A stretch of 7,044 nucleotides of DNA from Actinomycetales bacterium (lineage in GTDB: Bacteria; Actinomycetota; Actinomycetes; Actinomycetales; Cellulomonadaceae), in NCBI GenBank assembly GCA_012514835.1, contig JAAYZM010000301.1, positions 1 to 7,044 on the forward strand, in the 5' to 3' direction. Below the pieces are notes generated by a model. That model searched no databases. It had not been told where the DNA came from and saw only the letters and a program-made list of their open reading frames with translations. Position 1 is the first letter of the stretch; the number at the start of each line of letters is the position of its first letter. Position numbers and translations under genes: made by a program. Positions 1 through 5,875 of the stretch are shown here, in pieces.

Positions 1-176
1 ACGCCGCCCGCCTTGCCGCGGCCGCCGGTCTTCACCTGGGCCTTGACGACGGTGACGCCGCCGAGCTGCTCGGCCGCGGCGCGCACCTCCTCGGGAGTGT
101 CCGCGACGATGCCGGCGAGTACGGGGACCCCGTACTTCTCGAAGACGTCGCGTGCCTGGTACTCGAACAGGTCCAC
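1..176 (-). CDS. sucC: Succinyl-CoA ligase (ADP-forming) subunit beta, N-terminal part, cut by window edge
   Basis: SucC pairs with SucD in the cytoplasm to convert succinyl-CoA, phosphate and ADP (or GDP) to succinate, CoA and ATP (or GTP) in the TCA cycle. The minus strand reads MDLFEYQARDVFEKYGVPVL from a GTG start at 176-174, the characteristic opening of the family. It continues with GIVADTPEEV at residues 22-31 and the ATP-grasp segment KAQVKTGGRGKAGG at 45-58. This is 58 full codons of a protein usually near 390 residues; the rest, and presumably sucD, lie beyond base 1. The GTG was chosen because MDLFEYQA is the normal family N-terminus and a Shine-Dalgarno-like GGTGGAG (minus strand, 187-181) precedes it by 4 nt. 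It is transcribed divergently from the LacI-type gene. The identification is secure from the N-terminal motif, and the reading frame is intact as far as it is visible. Confidence 0.95.
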   Translation of the reverse strand, partial: MDLFEYQARDVFEKYGVPVLAGIVADTPEEVRAAAEQLGGVTVVKAQVKTGGRGKAGG

Positions 177-236
177 CCTGCTCCACCCTTCGTCGGACTG
201 AGCTCCGTCCTGCCTCGCGCGGGACGCCCTAGAGCG

Positions 237-266
237 ATGGTAACCGCGATCCCGAAGTATCTTCAC
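237..266 (-). promoter_or_regulatory. Candidate sucC promoter
   Basis: On the minus strand GTGAAG (266-261) and TACCAT (242-237) are separated by 18 nt. The -10 has the TAnnAT pattern and the -35 matches TTGACA at three positions. Transcription would start near 230, giving a leader of about 54 nt before the GTG at 176. The -35 lies inside the palindrome at 258-275. This is pattern matching only; other -10-like hexamers such as GATACT, a few bases upstream, cannot be excluded. Confidence 0.4.
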
Positions 267-275
267 ATCGAGATA
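258..275. promoter_or_regulatory. 18-bp imperfect palindrome, possible operator upstream of sucC
   Basis: TATCTTCACATCGAGATA pairs at 6 of 9 positions, with perfect 5-base arms TATCT and AGATA. A second, overlapping dyad CACAT (264-268) / ATGTG (275-279) sits in the same stretch. The block is AT-rich compared with its surroundings and covers the -35 of the candidate sucC promoter. Palindromes of this size and shape are typical of dimeric winged-helix regulators such as MarR family members. A regulator of TCA-cycle genes is an attractive guess from the position, but no regulator for it is encoded next to it. Confidence 0.4.
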
Positions 276-321
276 TGTGGCGCTGACCACGCCACGCCCG
301 GCCGCGGAGCCGCCCGAGCGC

Positions 322-327
322 TAGGTT
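322..327 (+). promoter_or_regulatory. Weak candidate -10 element for the LacI-family gene
   Basis: TAGGTT fits TAnnnT and would place the start of transcription near 334, 25 nt before the ATG at 359. No recognisable -35 lies 16-18 nt upstream. The first two bases overlap an AGCGCT core (317-322), the same hexamer found at the centre of the strong operator at 1505-1518, so autoregulation is conceivable. Confidence 0.3.
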
Positions 328-358
328 GACCCCCACCATCCTCGACCGAGGGAGCGTG

Positions 359-1387
359 ATGAGCGTGAGCACGGGGCGGCCCGTCACCCTGCAGGACGTG
401 GCCGACGCCGCAGGCGTGTCCCTCGCGACCGCCTCGCGCGCGATCAACGGCTCGGCCCGGCGCGTGAAGGAGCCTCTCCGCCAGCAGGTGCTCGAGGCCG
501 CCGAGCGCCTGGGCTACCAGCCCAACCTCCAGGCGCAGGCGGTGGCCCGCGGGCGGGCCTCGATGATCGGACTCCTGCTGCACGACATCGCCGACCCCTA
601 CTTCGCGGAGATCGCCGCAGGCGTGAGCCAGGAGGCCGAGCGACACGGGCTCCTCGTGACCCTCGCGAGCACGCAGCGCTCCTACGAGCGCGAGATCGCC
701 CACCTCGCGGGCCTGCGGGCCCAGCGGGCGCAGGGCGTGATCCTCGCGGGCTCGCGCCTCGACGACGCCGGTCTCAACGCGCGCCTCGCGAGCGAGATCG
801 AGCTGTTCCGCCGTTCGGGCGGGCGGGTCACGCTCGTGAGCCAGGACGTCCTCGAGGCGGACACGGTGCGCCTCGAGAACCGCGAGGGCGGCCTGGCGCT
901 CGCGCGCGCGCTCGTCGACCTGGGGTACCGGCGCTTCGCCTTTCTCGCCGCCCCGCAAGAGCTCCTCACCTCGACCGAGCGGCTCGAGGGCTTCCACGAG
1001 GGCCTCGAGACCGCCGGCGCGGGAGCGCTCGTCGCGAGCGCGGTCGCGGAGTTCACTCGCGACGGGGGGTTCGAGGCGATGACCGAGATCCTCGCCGGAG
1101 GCGAGCACGTCGACTGCGTGGTCGCAGCGAACGACGTCATGGCCGTCGGCGCGATGTCGGCGATGCGCGCGCGAGGCGTGCGCCCGGCCGAGGACCTTGC
1201 CGTCGCGGGCTTCGACGACATCGCGACCCTCCGGGACCTGTCCCCCGCACTGACGACGGTGCGCTTCCCCCTCGTCGAGGTGGGCCGACGGGCCATGGCG
1301 ATGCTGCTCGACGAGGTCGAGACGGCCCGGGTGCACCGCGTGCCGGGCGAGGTCGTCGTGCGCGAGTCCACGCCACCGAAGGACTGA
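359..1387 (+). CDS. LacI/GalR-family transcriptional regulator, local repressor of the downstream operon
   Basis: This is a DNA-binding repressor of 342 residues, normal for the family. Residues 9-30 form the N-terminal helix-turn-helix (VTLQDVADAAGVSLATASRA), followed by the hinge region around LGYQPNLQAQAVARG (51-65). The rest is a periplasmic-binding-protein-like effector domain, with typical segments VVAANDVMAVGAM and VAGFDDI in its C-terminal half. The frame is open back to a TTG at 326, but I chose ATG 359: GAGGGAG (348-354) lies 4 nt upstream, the HTH then begins at the usual distance, and the TTG would overlap the candidate -10. The gene lies 145 bp upstream of a catabolic operon in the same direction, and that gap contains a textbook LacI-family operator. 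Repression relieved by a sugar-like ligand is therefore likely (inference). The ligand cannot be deduced. No clear terminator follows the gene. Confidence 0.93.
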   Translation: MSVSTGRPVTLQDVADAAGVSLATASRAINGSARRVKEPLRQQVLEAAERLGYQPNLQAQAVARGRASMIGLLLHDIADPYFAEIAAGVSQEAERHGLLVTLASTQRSYEREIAHLAGLRAQRAQGVILAGSRLDDAGLNARLASEIELFRRSGGRVTLVSQDVLEADTVRLENREGGLALARALVDLGYRRFAFLAAPQELLTSTERLEGFHEGLETAGAGALVASAVAEFTRDGGFEAMTEILAGGEHVDCVVAANDVMAVGAMSAMRARGVRPAEDLAVAGFDDIATLRDLSPALTTVRFPLVEVGRRAMAMLLDEVETARVHRVPGEVVVRESTPPKD

Positions 1388-1473
1388 GCCGGTCGAGCAC
1401 GGCCCAGGCGACCGAGCTCGGACCCGCGACCGCTGCCAGACCCCCGCCCCGCAGCGAGGTCCCTTCCCCTTCC

Positions 1474-1502
1474 TTGCGCCCCGAACTCCGACCGCCTATC
1501 GT
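1474..1502 (+). promoter_or_regulatory. Promoter of the four-gene catabolic operon
   Basis: TTGCGC (1474-1479) and TATCGT (1497-1502) are separated by 17 nt, the ideal spacing for a housekeeping sigma factor. The -10 fits TAnnnT. The predicted start near 1509 falls inside the operator at 1505-1518 and leaves a leader of only about 24 nt, enough for the ribosome-binding site. Confidence 0.6.
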
Positions 1503-1504
1503 GC

Positions 1505-1518
1505 GGTAAGCGCTTTCC
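1505..1518. promoter_or_regulatory. LacI-family operator
   Basis: GGTAAGCGCTTTCC is a near-perfect palindrome: only the third base departs from GGAAAGCGCTTTCC. The central GC flanked by A/T-rich arms is the classical layout of LacI/GalR-family operators. It begins 2 nt after the -10 and covers the predicted transcription start, so binding would block initiation. The obvious ligand is the regulator encoded at 359-1387. A CcpA-like or global LacI-type regulator could also recognise such a site. Confidence 0.8.
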
Positions 1519-1520
1519 AC

Positions 1521-1527
1521 AAGGAGG
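1521..1527 (+). promoter_or_regulatory. Strong Shine-Dalgarno of the operon's first gene
   Basis: AAGGAGG lies 5 nt before ATG 1533 and fixes that start. It is the only strong ribosome-binding site in the operon. The downstream genes have weak sites or none and start inside overlaps. Confidence 0.85.
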
Positions 1528-1532
1528 TAGGG

Positions 1533-2678
1533 ATGAAGTCGCTCGGCATCGTCATGAACGGCGTCACGGGACGCATGGGGTACCGACAGCACCTGGTCCG
1601 TTCGGTCCTCGCGATCCGGGAGCAGGGCGGCGTCCCGATGCCCGACGGCTCACGCGTCCAGCTCGAGCCCCTCCTCGTGGGCCGCAGCGCCGAGAAGCTC
1701 GCCGAGATCGCCGAGCGCCACGGGCTCGAGCACTGGACCACCGACCTCGACGCCGCGCTCGCGAACCCCGACTACCCCGTGTACTTCGACGCGCAGCTCA
1801 CCTCGGTGCGCCGCGAGGCCCTCCTCGCCGCGATCGCGGCCGGCAAGCACGTCTACACCGAGAAGCCCTCGGCCGAGTCCGTCGCCGAGGCCGAGGAGAT
1901 CGCCCGCGCCGCCGACGCCGCGGGCGTCAAGCACGGCATCGTGCACGACAAGCTCTTCCTGCCCGGCCTGCTCAAGCTGCGCCGGCTCGTGGACAGCGGC
2001 TTCTTCGGCCGCATCCTCTCGGTGCGCGGGGAGTTCGGCTACTGGGTCTTCGAGGGCGACTGGCAGAGCGCCCAGCGCCCCTCCTGGAACTACCGCAAGG
2101 AGGACGGCGGCGGGATCGTCGTCGACATGTTCTGTCACTGGAGCTACGTGCTCGAGAACCTCTTCGGCGCGGTCGAGGCCGTCACCGCGCGCGCCGTGAC
2201 GCACATCCCCGAGCGCTGGGAGGCCGACGGGACGCGCTACGACGCGACCGCCGACGACGCGGCCTATGCGATCTTCGAGCTCTCCGGCGGCGTGGTCGCG
2301 CAGATCAACTCCTCGTGGACCGTGCGCGTGCACCGCGAGGAGCTCGTCGAGTTCCAGGTGGACGGCACCCACGGCTCCGCCGTCGTCGGCCTGCACGGCT
2401 GCAAGATCCAGCCCCGCGAGATGACGCCCAAGCCCGTGTGGAACCCGGACCTCGTGGAGAGCACGGACTTCCGCTCGCAGTGGAGCGAGGTCCCCGTCAA
2501 CGACCCCGTGGACAACGCCTTCAAGGTCCAGTGGGAGCAGTTCGTGCGGCACGTCGTCGCCGACGGCGAGCACCCCTACGACCTCTGGGCCGGCGTGCGC
2601 GGCATCCGCCTCGCCGAGGCGGGCCTCGAGTCCTCGGCGCAGGGTCGCCGCATCGAGCTGAGCGGCGCCTCGCGATGA
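1533..2678 (+). CDS. Gfo/Idh/MocA-family NAD(P)-dependent oxidoreductase
   Basis: This 381-residue protein has the two-domain build of the glucose-fructose oxidoreductase / inositol dehydrogenase family, which reversibly oxidises a sugar, polyol or cyclitol hydroxyl with NAD(P). The nucleotide-binding Rossmann loop is GIVMNGVTGRMG (residues 5-16). The family's catalytic lysine is in YTEKPSAESV (K111 of EKP). The substrate-domain signature VVDMFCHWSYVLENLFG (196-212) carries the conserved acid/histidine pair, D198 and H202. The loop has an extra insertion-like stretch after strand 1 (VRSVLAIREQGGVPMPDGSR), so the family's usual spacing to the second beta strand is enlarged. It is the first gene of the operon, with its own promoter, operator and strong ribosome-binding site, and its stop overlaps the next start by 4 bp (ATGA). 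It probably carries out the entry oxidation or a redox step within the pathway (inference). The substrate is unknown. Confidence 0.9.
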   Translation: MKSLGIVMNGVTGRMGYRQHLVRSVLAIREQGGVPMPDGSRVQLEPLLVGRSAEKLAEIAERHGLEHWTTDLDAALANPDYPVYFDAQLTSVRREALLAAIAAGKHVYTEKPSAESVAEAEEIARAADAAGVKHGIVHDKLFLPGLLKLRRLVDSGFFGRILSVRGEFGYWVFEGDWQSAQRPSWNYRKEDGGGIVVDMFCHWSYVLENLFGAVEAVTARAVTHIPERWEADGTRYDATADDAAYAIFELSGGVVAQINSSWTVRVHREELVEFQVDGTHGSAVVGLHGCKIQPREMTPKPVWNPDLVESTDFRSQWSEVPVNDPVDNAFKVQWEQFVRHVVADGEHPYDLWAGVRGIRLAEAGLESSAQGRRIELSGASR

Positions 2679-3832
2679 CTCGCGTGCTGCTCCCCCGCGC
2701 GGACGGGAGCATCGTCGAGCGCGAGCTCTCCCCCGCGCGCGACTGGCGACGCCCCGAGGCCCCGGCCCGTTCGCGCATCGCCTTCGCCGCGGCGCACGTC
2801 GTCCCGCGCGTCGGCGCCGAGAACGTGCCCGGCGCCCCCGCGGACCTCGACTGGGAGGCGACCCTCGCCTTCCGAGAGCGCCTGTGGTCCTTCGGGCTGG
2901 GGGTCGCCGAGGCGATGGACACCGCGCAGCGCGGCATGGGCCTCGACTGGGCCGCGACCCAGGAGCTCGTCGCGCGCAGCGCGGCGCGCGCCCGCGAGGT
3001 CTCGGGGCGCATCGCCGCGGGAGCCGGCACCGACCACCTCGCTCCGGGTGCCGACCTCGAGGCCGTGCTGGCGGGCTACCTCGAGCAGGTCGAGATGGTC
3101 GAGAGTGCCGGGGCCCAGGTGATCCTCATGGCGAGCCGCCACCTCGCGGCCGCCGCGCAGGGCCCCGAGGACTACCTGCGCGTCTACTCCCAGGTGCTCG
3201 GTCAGGTCTCTGGCCCGGTGATCCTGCACTGGCTCGGCGAGGCCTTCGACCCGGCCCTCGCGGGCTACTGGGGATCGCGCGAGCTCGACGCCGCGACGGA
3301 GACCGTGCTCGAGCTCATCCGCTCGCACGCGGACCGCGTGGACGGCATCAAGGTCTCCCTGCTCGACGCCGAGCGCGAGCGCGACATCCGCGCCGCGCTC
3401 CCCGCGGGCGTGCGGCTCTACACGGGAGACGACTTCAACTACCCCGAGCTCATCGCGGGCGACGGCGAGGCCCACTCGGACGCGCTGCTCGGGATCTTCG
3501 CGGCGATCGCCCCGGCGGCCTCAGCGGGACTCGCGGCCCTCGACGAGGGAGACCTCGCGCGATTCCACGAGGTCCTCGACCCGACCGTGCCCCTCGCGCG
3601 GCACATCTTCGGCGCGCCGACCTTCTACTACAAGACGGGGATCGCCTTCCTCGCGTGGCTCGACGGCCTGCAGCCGGGCCTCGCCATGGTGGGCGGGCTG
3701 CACGCCGCGCGCAGCGTGGTCCACCTCGGGCGGACCCTCGAGCTCGCCGACGAGGCAGGGCTCCTCGCGGACCCCGAGCTCGCAGCCCACCGCTGGGGCG
3801 CGCTCGCCGCCACGTACGGGGTGGGGCAGTGA
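2675..3832 (+). CDS. DUF993 protein, dihydrodipicolinate synthase-like (class I aldolase fold)
   Basis: This 385-residue protein resembles DUF993 (PF06187), a branch of the dihydrodipicolinate synthase/N-acetylneuraminate lyase superfamily. Those enzymes form a lysine Schiff base with a 2-keto acid and make or break carbon-carbon bonds. The Schiff-base region is recognisable: VDGIKVSLLD (K226 matches the GIKE lysine of DapA), followed by LYTGDDFNYPELIAG (248-262), like the sGdD segment of that family. Two active-site positions differ. The DapA Tyr in the ILYNVP-type strand is His185 here (VILHWLG), and the GTTGE loop reads MDTAQRG (81-87), leaving a single Thr83. A C-terminal extension of about 100 residues is helical and specific to this branch. 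ATG 2675 was chosen because it gives the ATGA overlap with the upstream gene; the frame stays open further upstream, but only as a shadow. The role inferred is aldol cleavage of a sugar-derived keto acid or keto sugar; the reaction has not been established. Confidence 0.82.
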   Translation: MTRVLLPRADGSIVERELSPARDWRRPEAPARSRIAFAAAHVVPRVGAENVPGAPADLDWEATLAFRERLWSFGLGVAEAMDTAQRGMGLDWAATQELVARSAARAREVSGRIAAGAGTDHLAPGADLEAVLAGYLEQVEMVESAGAQVILMASRHLAAAAQGPEDYLRVYSQVLGQVSGPVILHWLGEAFDPALAGYWGSRELDAATETVLELIRSHADRVDGIKVSLLDAERERDIRAALPAGVRLYTGDDFNYPELIAGDGEAHSDALLGIFAAIAPAASAGLAALDEGDLARFHEVLDPTVPLARHIFGAPTFYYKTGIAFLAWLDGLQPGLAMVGGLHAARSVVHLGRTLELADEAGLLADPELAAHRWGALAATYGVGQ

Positions 3833-4719
3833 GCGCCGTCGACGTCCCTTCGGGCCTGCCCGCGACGCGCCGGACCCCGCTGCCCGGGGACCCCGTGCTC
3901 GAGCGCCTCTCGCTCAACCAGAAGACGACGCCCTCGTGGGACCTGCCCTCGCTCGTCGAGGGCTGCGCCCGCGCGGGGCTCGGCTGGGTGGGGCTGTGGC
4001 GCGAGCCCGTCCAGGAGTACGGGGTCGAGCGGGCGGCGCGCCTCGTGGCCGAGGCCGGGCTGCAGGTCTCTACCCTGTGCCGCAGGGGCTTCCTCACCTC
4101 GTCCGACGCCGAGGGCCGACGCCGAGCGCTCGACGACAACCGGCGGGCAGTCGACGAGGCCGCTGCCCTCGGGACCCCCTACCTCGTGATGGTGGTGGGC
4201 GGGCTCCCCGAGGGGGACCGCGACCTCGCCGGCGCCCGCGAGCGCGTCGCGAGCGCGATCGGCGAGCTCGTCGAGCATGCGCGGGGCTCGGGCGTGCAGC
4301 TGTCCCTCGAGCCCATGCACCCCATCTTCTGCGCCGACCGCGGCGTGCTCTCGACCCTCGGCCAGGCCCTGGACCTCGCCGAGCAGTTCTCCACCGCCGA
4401 GGTGGGCGTCACCGTGGACACCTTCCACGTGTGGTGGGACCCCGAGGTCGAGGCGCAGGTTGCGCGCGCGGGCGAGCGAATCTCCTCCTTCCAGGTGTGC
4501 GACTGGATCACCCCGCTGCCCCCGGACGCGTTGCTCTCGCGCGGGATGATGGGCGACGGGCACATCGACTTCCGGCACCACCTGCGCCTCGTGACCGAGG
4601 CGGGCTACACCGGGCCCATCGAGGTCGAGATCTTCAACGCGCAGGTGTGGGCGGCCGATCCGGCCGCGGTGCTCGCGACCACGGCCCGCCGCTTCGCCGA
4701 GCACGTGCTGGGCGAGTGA
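3829..4719 (+). CDS. Sugar phosphate isomerase/epimerase-type TIM-barrel protein (xylose isomerase-like)
   Basis: This 296-residue protein belongs to the AP-endonuclease-2/xylose-isomerase-like superfamily (PF01261), which includes hydroxypyruvate isomerase, IolE, IolI and various epimerases. The expected divalent-metal ligands can be followed along the barrel: E161 in SLEPMHP, D197 with H200 in TVDTFHVWW, Q222 in FQVCDW and E267 in IEVEIFN. The loop GDGHIDFRH (242-250) matches the usual G-x-IDF element. It starts at GTG 3829, overlapping the preceding stop by 4 bp (GTGA), with a G-rich upstream stretch (GGGGTGGGG) rather than a well-spaced ribosome-binding site, so translation is probably coupled. 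In the operon it may interconvert keto and aldo or epimeric intermediates (inference). A hydroxypyruvate isomerase-like role would fit the glycerate kinase next door but cannot be told from an IolE-like dehydratase. Confidence 0.88.
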   Translation: MSAVDVPSGLPATRRTPLPGDPVLERLSLNQKTTPSWDLPSLVEGCARAGLGWVGLWREPVQEYGVERAARLVAEAGLQVSTLCRRGFLTSSDAEGRRRALDDNRRAVDEAAALGTPYLVMVVGGLPEGDRDLAGARERVASAIGELVEHARGSGVQLSLEPMHPIFCADRGVLSTLGQALDLAEQFSTAEVGVTVDTFHVWWDPEVEAQVARAGERISSFQVCDWITPLPPDALLSRGMMGDGHIDFRHHLRLVTEAGYTGPIEVEIFNAQVWAADPAAVLATTARRFAEHVLGE

Positions 4720-5822
4720 GCCCGGTGCGCGTCCTCGTCGCCCCGGACTCCTTCAAGGGCACGCTCGACGCGGCCAGGGTCGCCTGGGCCGTGAGGCGCG
4801 GGTGGCTCTCGGTCCGACCCGAGGACGAGGTGCGCTCGCTCCCGCTCGCCGACGGCGGGGAGGGCTCTCTCGAGGTGCTCGCCGCGGCCCTCGAGGGCTC
4901 GACGCTCGAGACCGTGCCCCTCGTGCACGGCCCGGACGGCCGCCCGGTCGACGCGCAGTGGCTCGCGAGCCCCGACGGCACCGCGGTGGTCGAGCTCGCC
5001 CGCTCGAGCGGTCTGCCGCTCATGAGCAGGCTCGACCCTCTCGGCGCGCACACCCTCGGCCTCGGCGAGGTGATGCGCGCCGCGGCGCGCGACCCCCGTA
5101 CGCGCCGGCTCGTCGTCGCGCTCGGAGGCTCGGCCTCGACCGACGGCGGCACCGGGGCCCTGCGGGCGCTCGGGGTGAGCCTCCTCGACGCCGAGGGCTC
5201 GCGACTGCCCCTCGGCGGAGGTGCTCTCGAGGACCTCGCGCAGGTCGACACCTCTGAGCTCGTCGAGCTCCCTCCCGTGACCTGCCTCGTGGACGTCGCG
5301 GCCCCGCTGCTCGGGCCCACGGGAGCTGCGGCCATCTTCGGCCCGCAGAAGGGGGCCGGGACGCAGGAGGTCGAGCGGCTCGACGCGGGCCTCGCCCACC
5401 TCGCCGAGGTGCTCGATGCGCGTGCGCTCGCGAGCCTTCCCGGTTCGGGCGCCGCGGGCGGGACCGCCTTCGGGCTCGCGGCCGTGCTCGGCGCGCAGGT
5501 GGAGCTGGGCTCGGCGCGGCTCGCCGAGCTCTCGGGCCTCGAGAGAGCGCTCGGCGAGGCGGACCTCGTCATCACGGGTGAGGGAAGCTTCGACGCGCAG
5601 TCCCTCGGGGGCAAGGTCGTGGGCGAGGTCCTCGCACGGGCGCGAAGGCTCGGGGTACCTGCCGCCGTGCTCGCGGGCCGCGTCCCCGAGCCGGAGCTCG
5701 TGCCCGAGGTCAGGACCGTGAGCCTCGTGAAGAAGGCCGGGAGCGAGATCTCTGCCCTCGCCGAGCCCGAGCGCTGGGCCTTTGTCGCAGCCGCGGCGCT
5801 CGCGCGCGAGTGGCACGTCTAG
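4716..5822 (+). CDS. Glycerate kinase, type 1 (GarK/GlxK family)
   Basis: This enzyme transfers phosphate from ATP to D-glycerate; the GarK branch makes 2-phosphoglycerate, which enters lower glycolysis. The 368 residues match the family length, and its signatures follow in order: LVAPDSFKGTL (7-17), LPLADGGEGS (42-51), ALGGSASTDGGTGALRALG (135-153), IFGPQKGA (207-214), LVITGEGSFDAQSLGGK (284-300) and a C-terminal helix ending AREWHV. The start is taken as GTG 4716, giving a GTGA overlap like that of the preceding gene. GTG 4725, three codons on, is nearly as good, and neither has a clear Shine-Dalgarno. It is the last gene of the operon; the next start is 84 bp away under its own promoter-like sequence. 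Its presence is the strongest clue that the pathway yields glycerate. It could be named garK or glxK, but the sequence does not decide between them. Confidence 0.94.
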   Translation: MSPVRVLVAPDSFKGTLDAARVAWAVRRGWLSVRPEDEVRSLPLADGGEGSLEVLAAALEGSTLETVPLVHGPDGRPVDAQWLASPDGTAVVELARSSGLPLMSRLDPLGAHTLGLGEVMRAAARDPRTRRLVVALGGSASTDGGTGALRALGVSLLDAEGSRLPLGGGALEDLAQVDTSELVELPPVTCLVDVAAPLLGPTGAAAIFGPQKGAGTQEVERLDAGLAHLAEVLDARALASLPGSGAAGGTAFGLAAVLGAQVELGSARLAELSGLERALGEADLVITGEGSFDAQSLGGKVVGEVLARARRLGVPAAVLAGRVPEPELVPEVRTVSLVKKAGSEISALAEPERWAFVAAAALAREWHV

Positions 5823-5869
5823 CGCTTCCCGCTCTCGAGGGTCTCGTCCCAGGCGGGCCGTCCTCGGGC

Positions 5870-5875
5870 TAGCCT
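5870..5875 (+). promoter_or_regulatory. Candidate -10 element for the SDR gene
   Basis: TAGCCT fits TAnnnT and lies 31 nt before ATG 5907, which puts the transcription start near 5882. The bases 17-18 nt upstream (GTCCCA/TCCCAG) make a poor -35. A GAAGGAG Shine-Dalgarno (5895-5901) follows at 5 nt from the ATG. No convincing terminator for the preceding operon is visible in 5823-5906, so read-through from it remains possible. Confidence 0.35.

Noticed and set aside
13..201. Small plus-strand open frame opposite sucC
   Set aside because: It is the complement of the conserved SucC N-terminus and has no family resemblance.
326..358. TTG start for the LacI-type gene
   Set aside because: It overlaps the candidate -10 and lacks a Shine-Dalgarno; ATG 359 has GAGGGAG upstream and puts the HTH at the usual distance from the N-terminus.
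263..1336. Long open frame on the minus strand opposite the LacI-type gene (357 codons)
   Set aside because: The translation has no family motif and is rich in Arg, Gly, Glu, Ala and His, as expected for the antisense of a high-GC gene.
1388..1473. Rho-independent terminator after the LacI-type gene
   Set aside because: CCGAGCTCGG (1412-1421) is a short palindrome with no loop or U-tract; it does not make a credible terminator hairpin.
1650..2573. Long minus-strand open frame opposite the oxidoreductase gene (307 codons)
   Set aside because: Antisense shadow of a gene with clear motifs; no ribosome-binding site and no recognisable domain.
2315..2674. Upstream extension of the DUF993 reading frame
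   Set aside because: The extra residues are Arg/Pro-rich, out of frame with the oxidoreductase and without homology. ATG 2675 gives an ATGA overlap and a normal family length.
4605..5816. Long minus-strand open frame opposite the glycerate kinase gene (403 codons)
   Set aside because: Composition-driven shadow; the plus strand carries all the glycerate kinase signatures.
5817..5830. AGCGCT with TTCC on one side at the end of the glycerate kinase gene, as a second LacI operator
   Set aside because: Only one half matches the operator at 1505-1518, it contains the TAG stop, and the hexamer is common throughout the window.
5823..5866. Terminator after the operon
   Set aside because: Only 3-6 bp complementarities and no T-run; nothing I could support.
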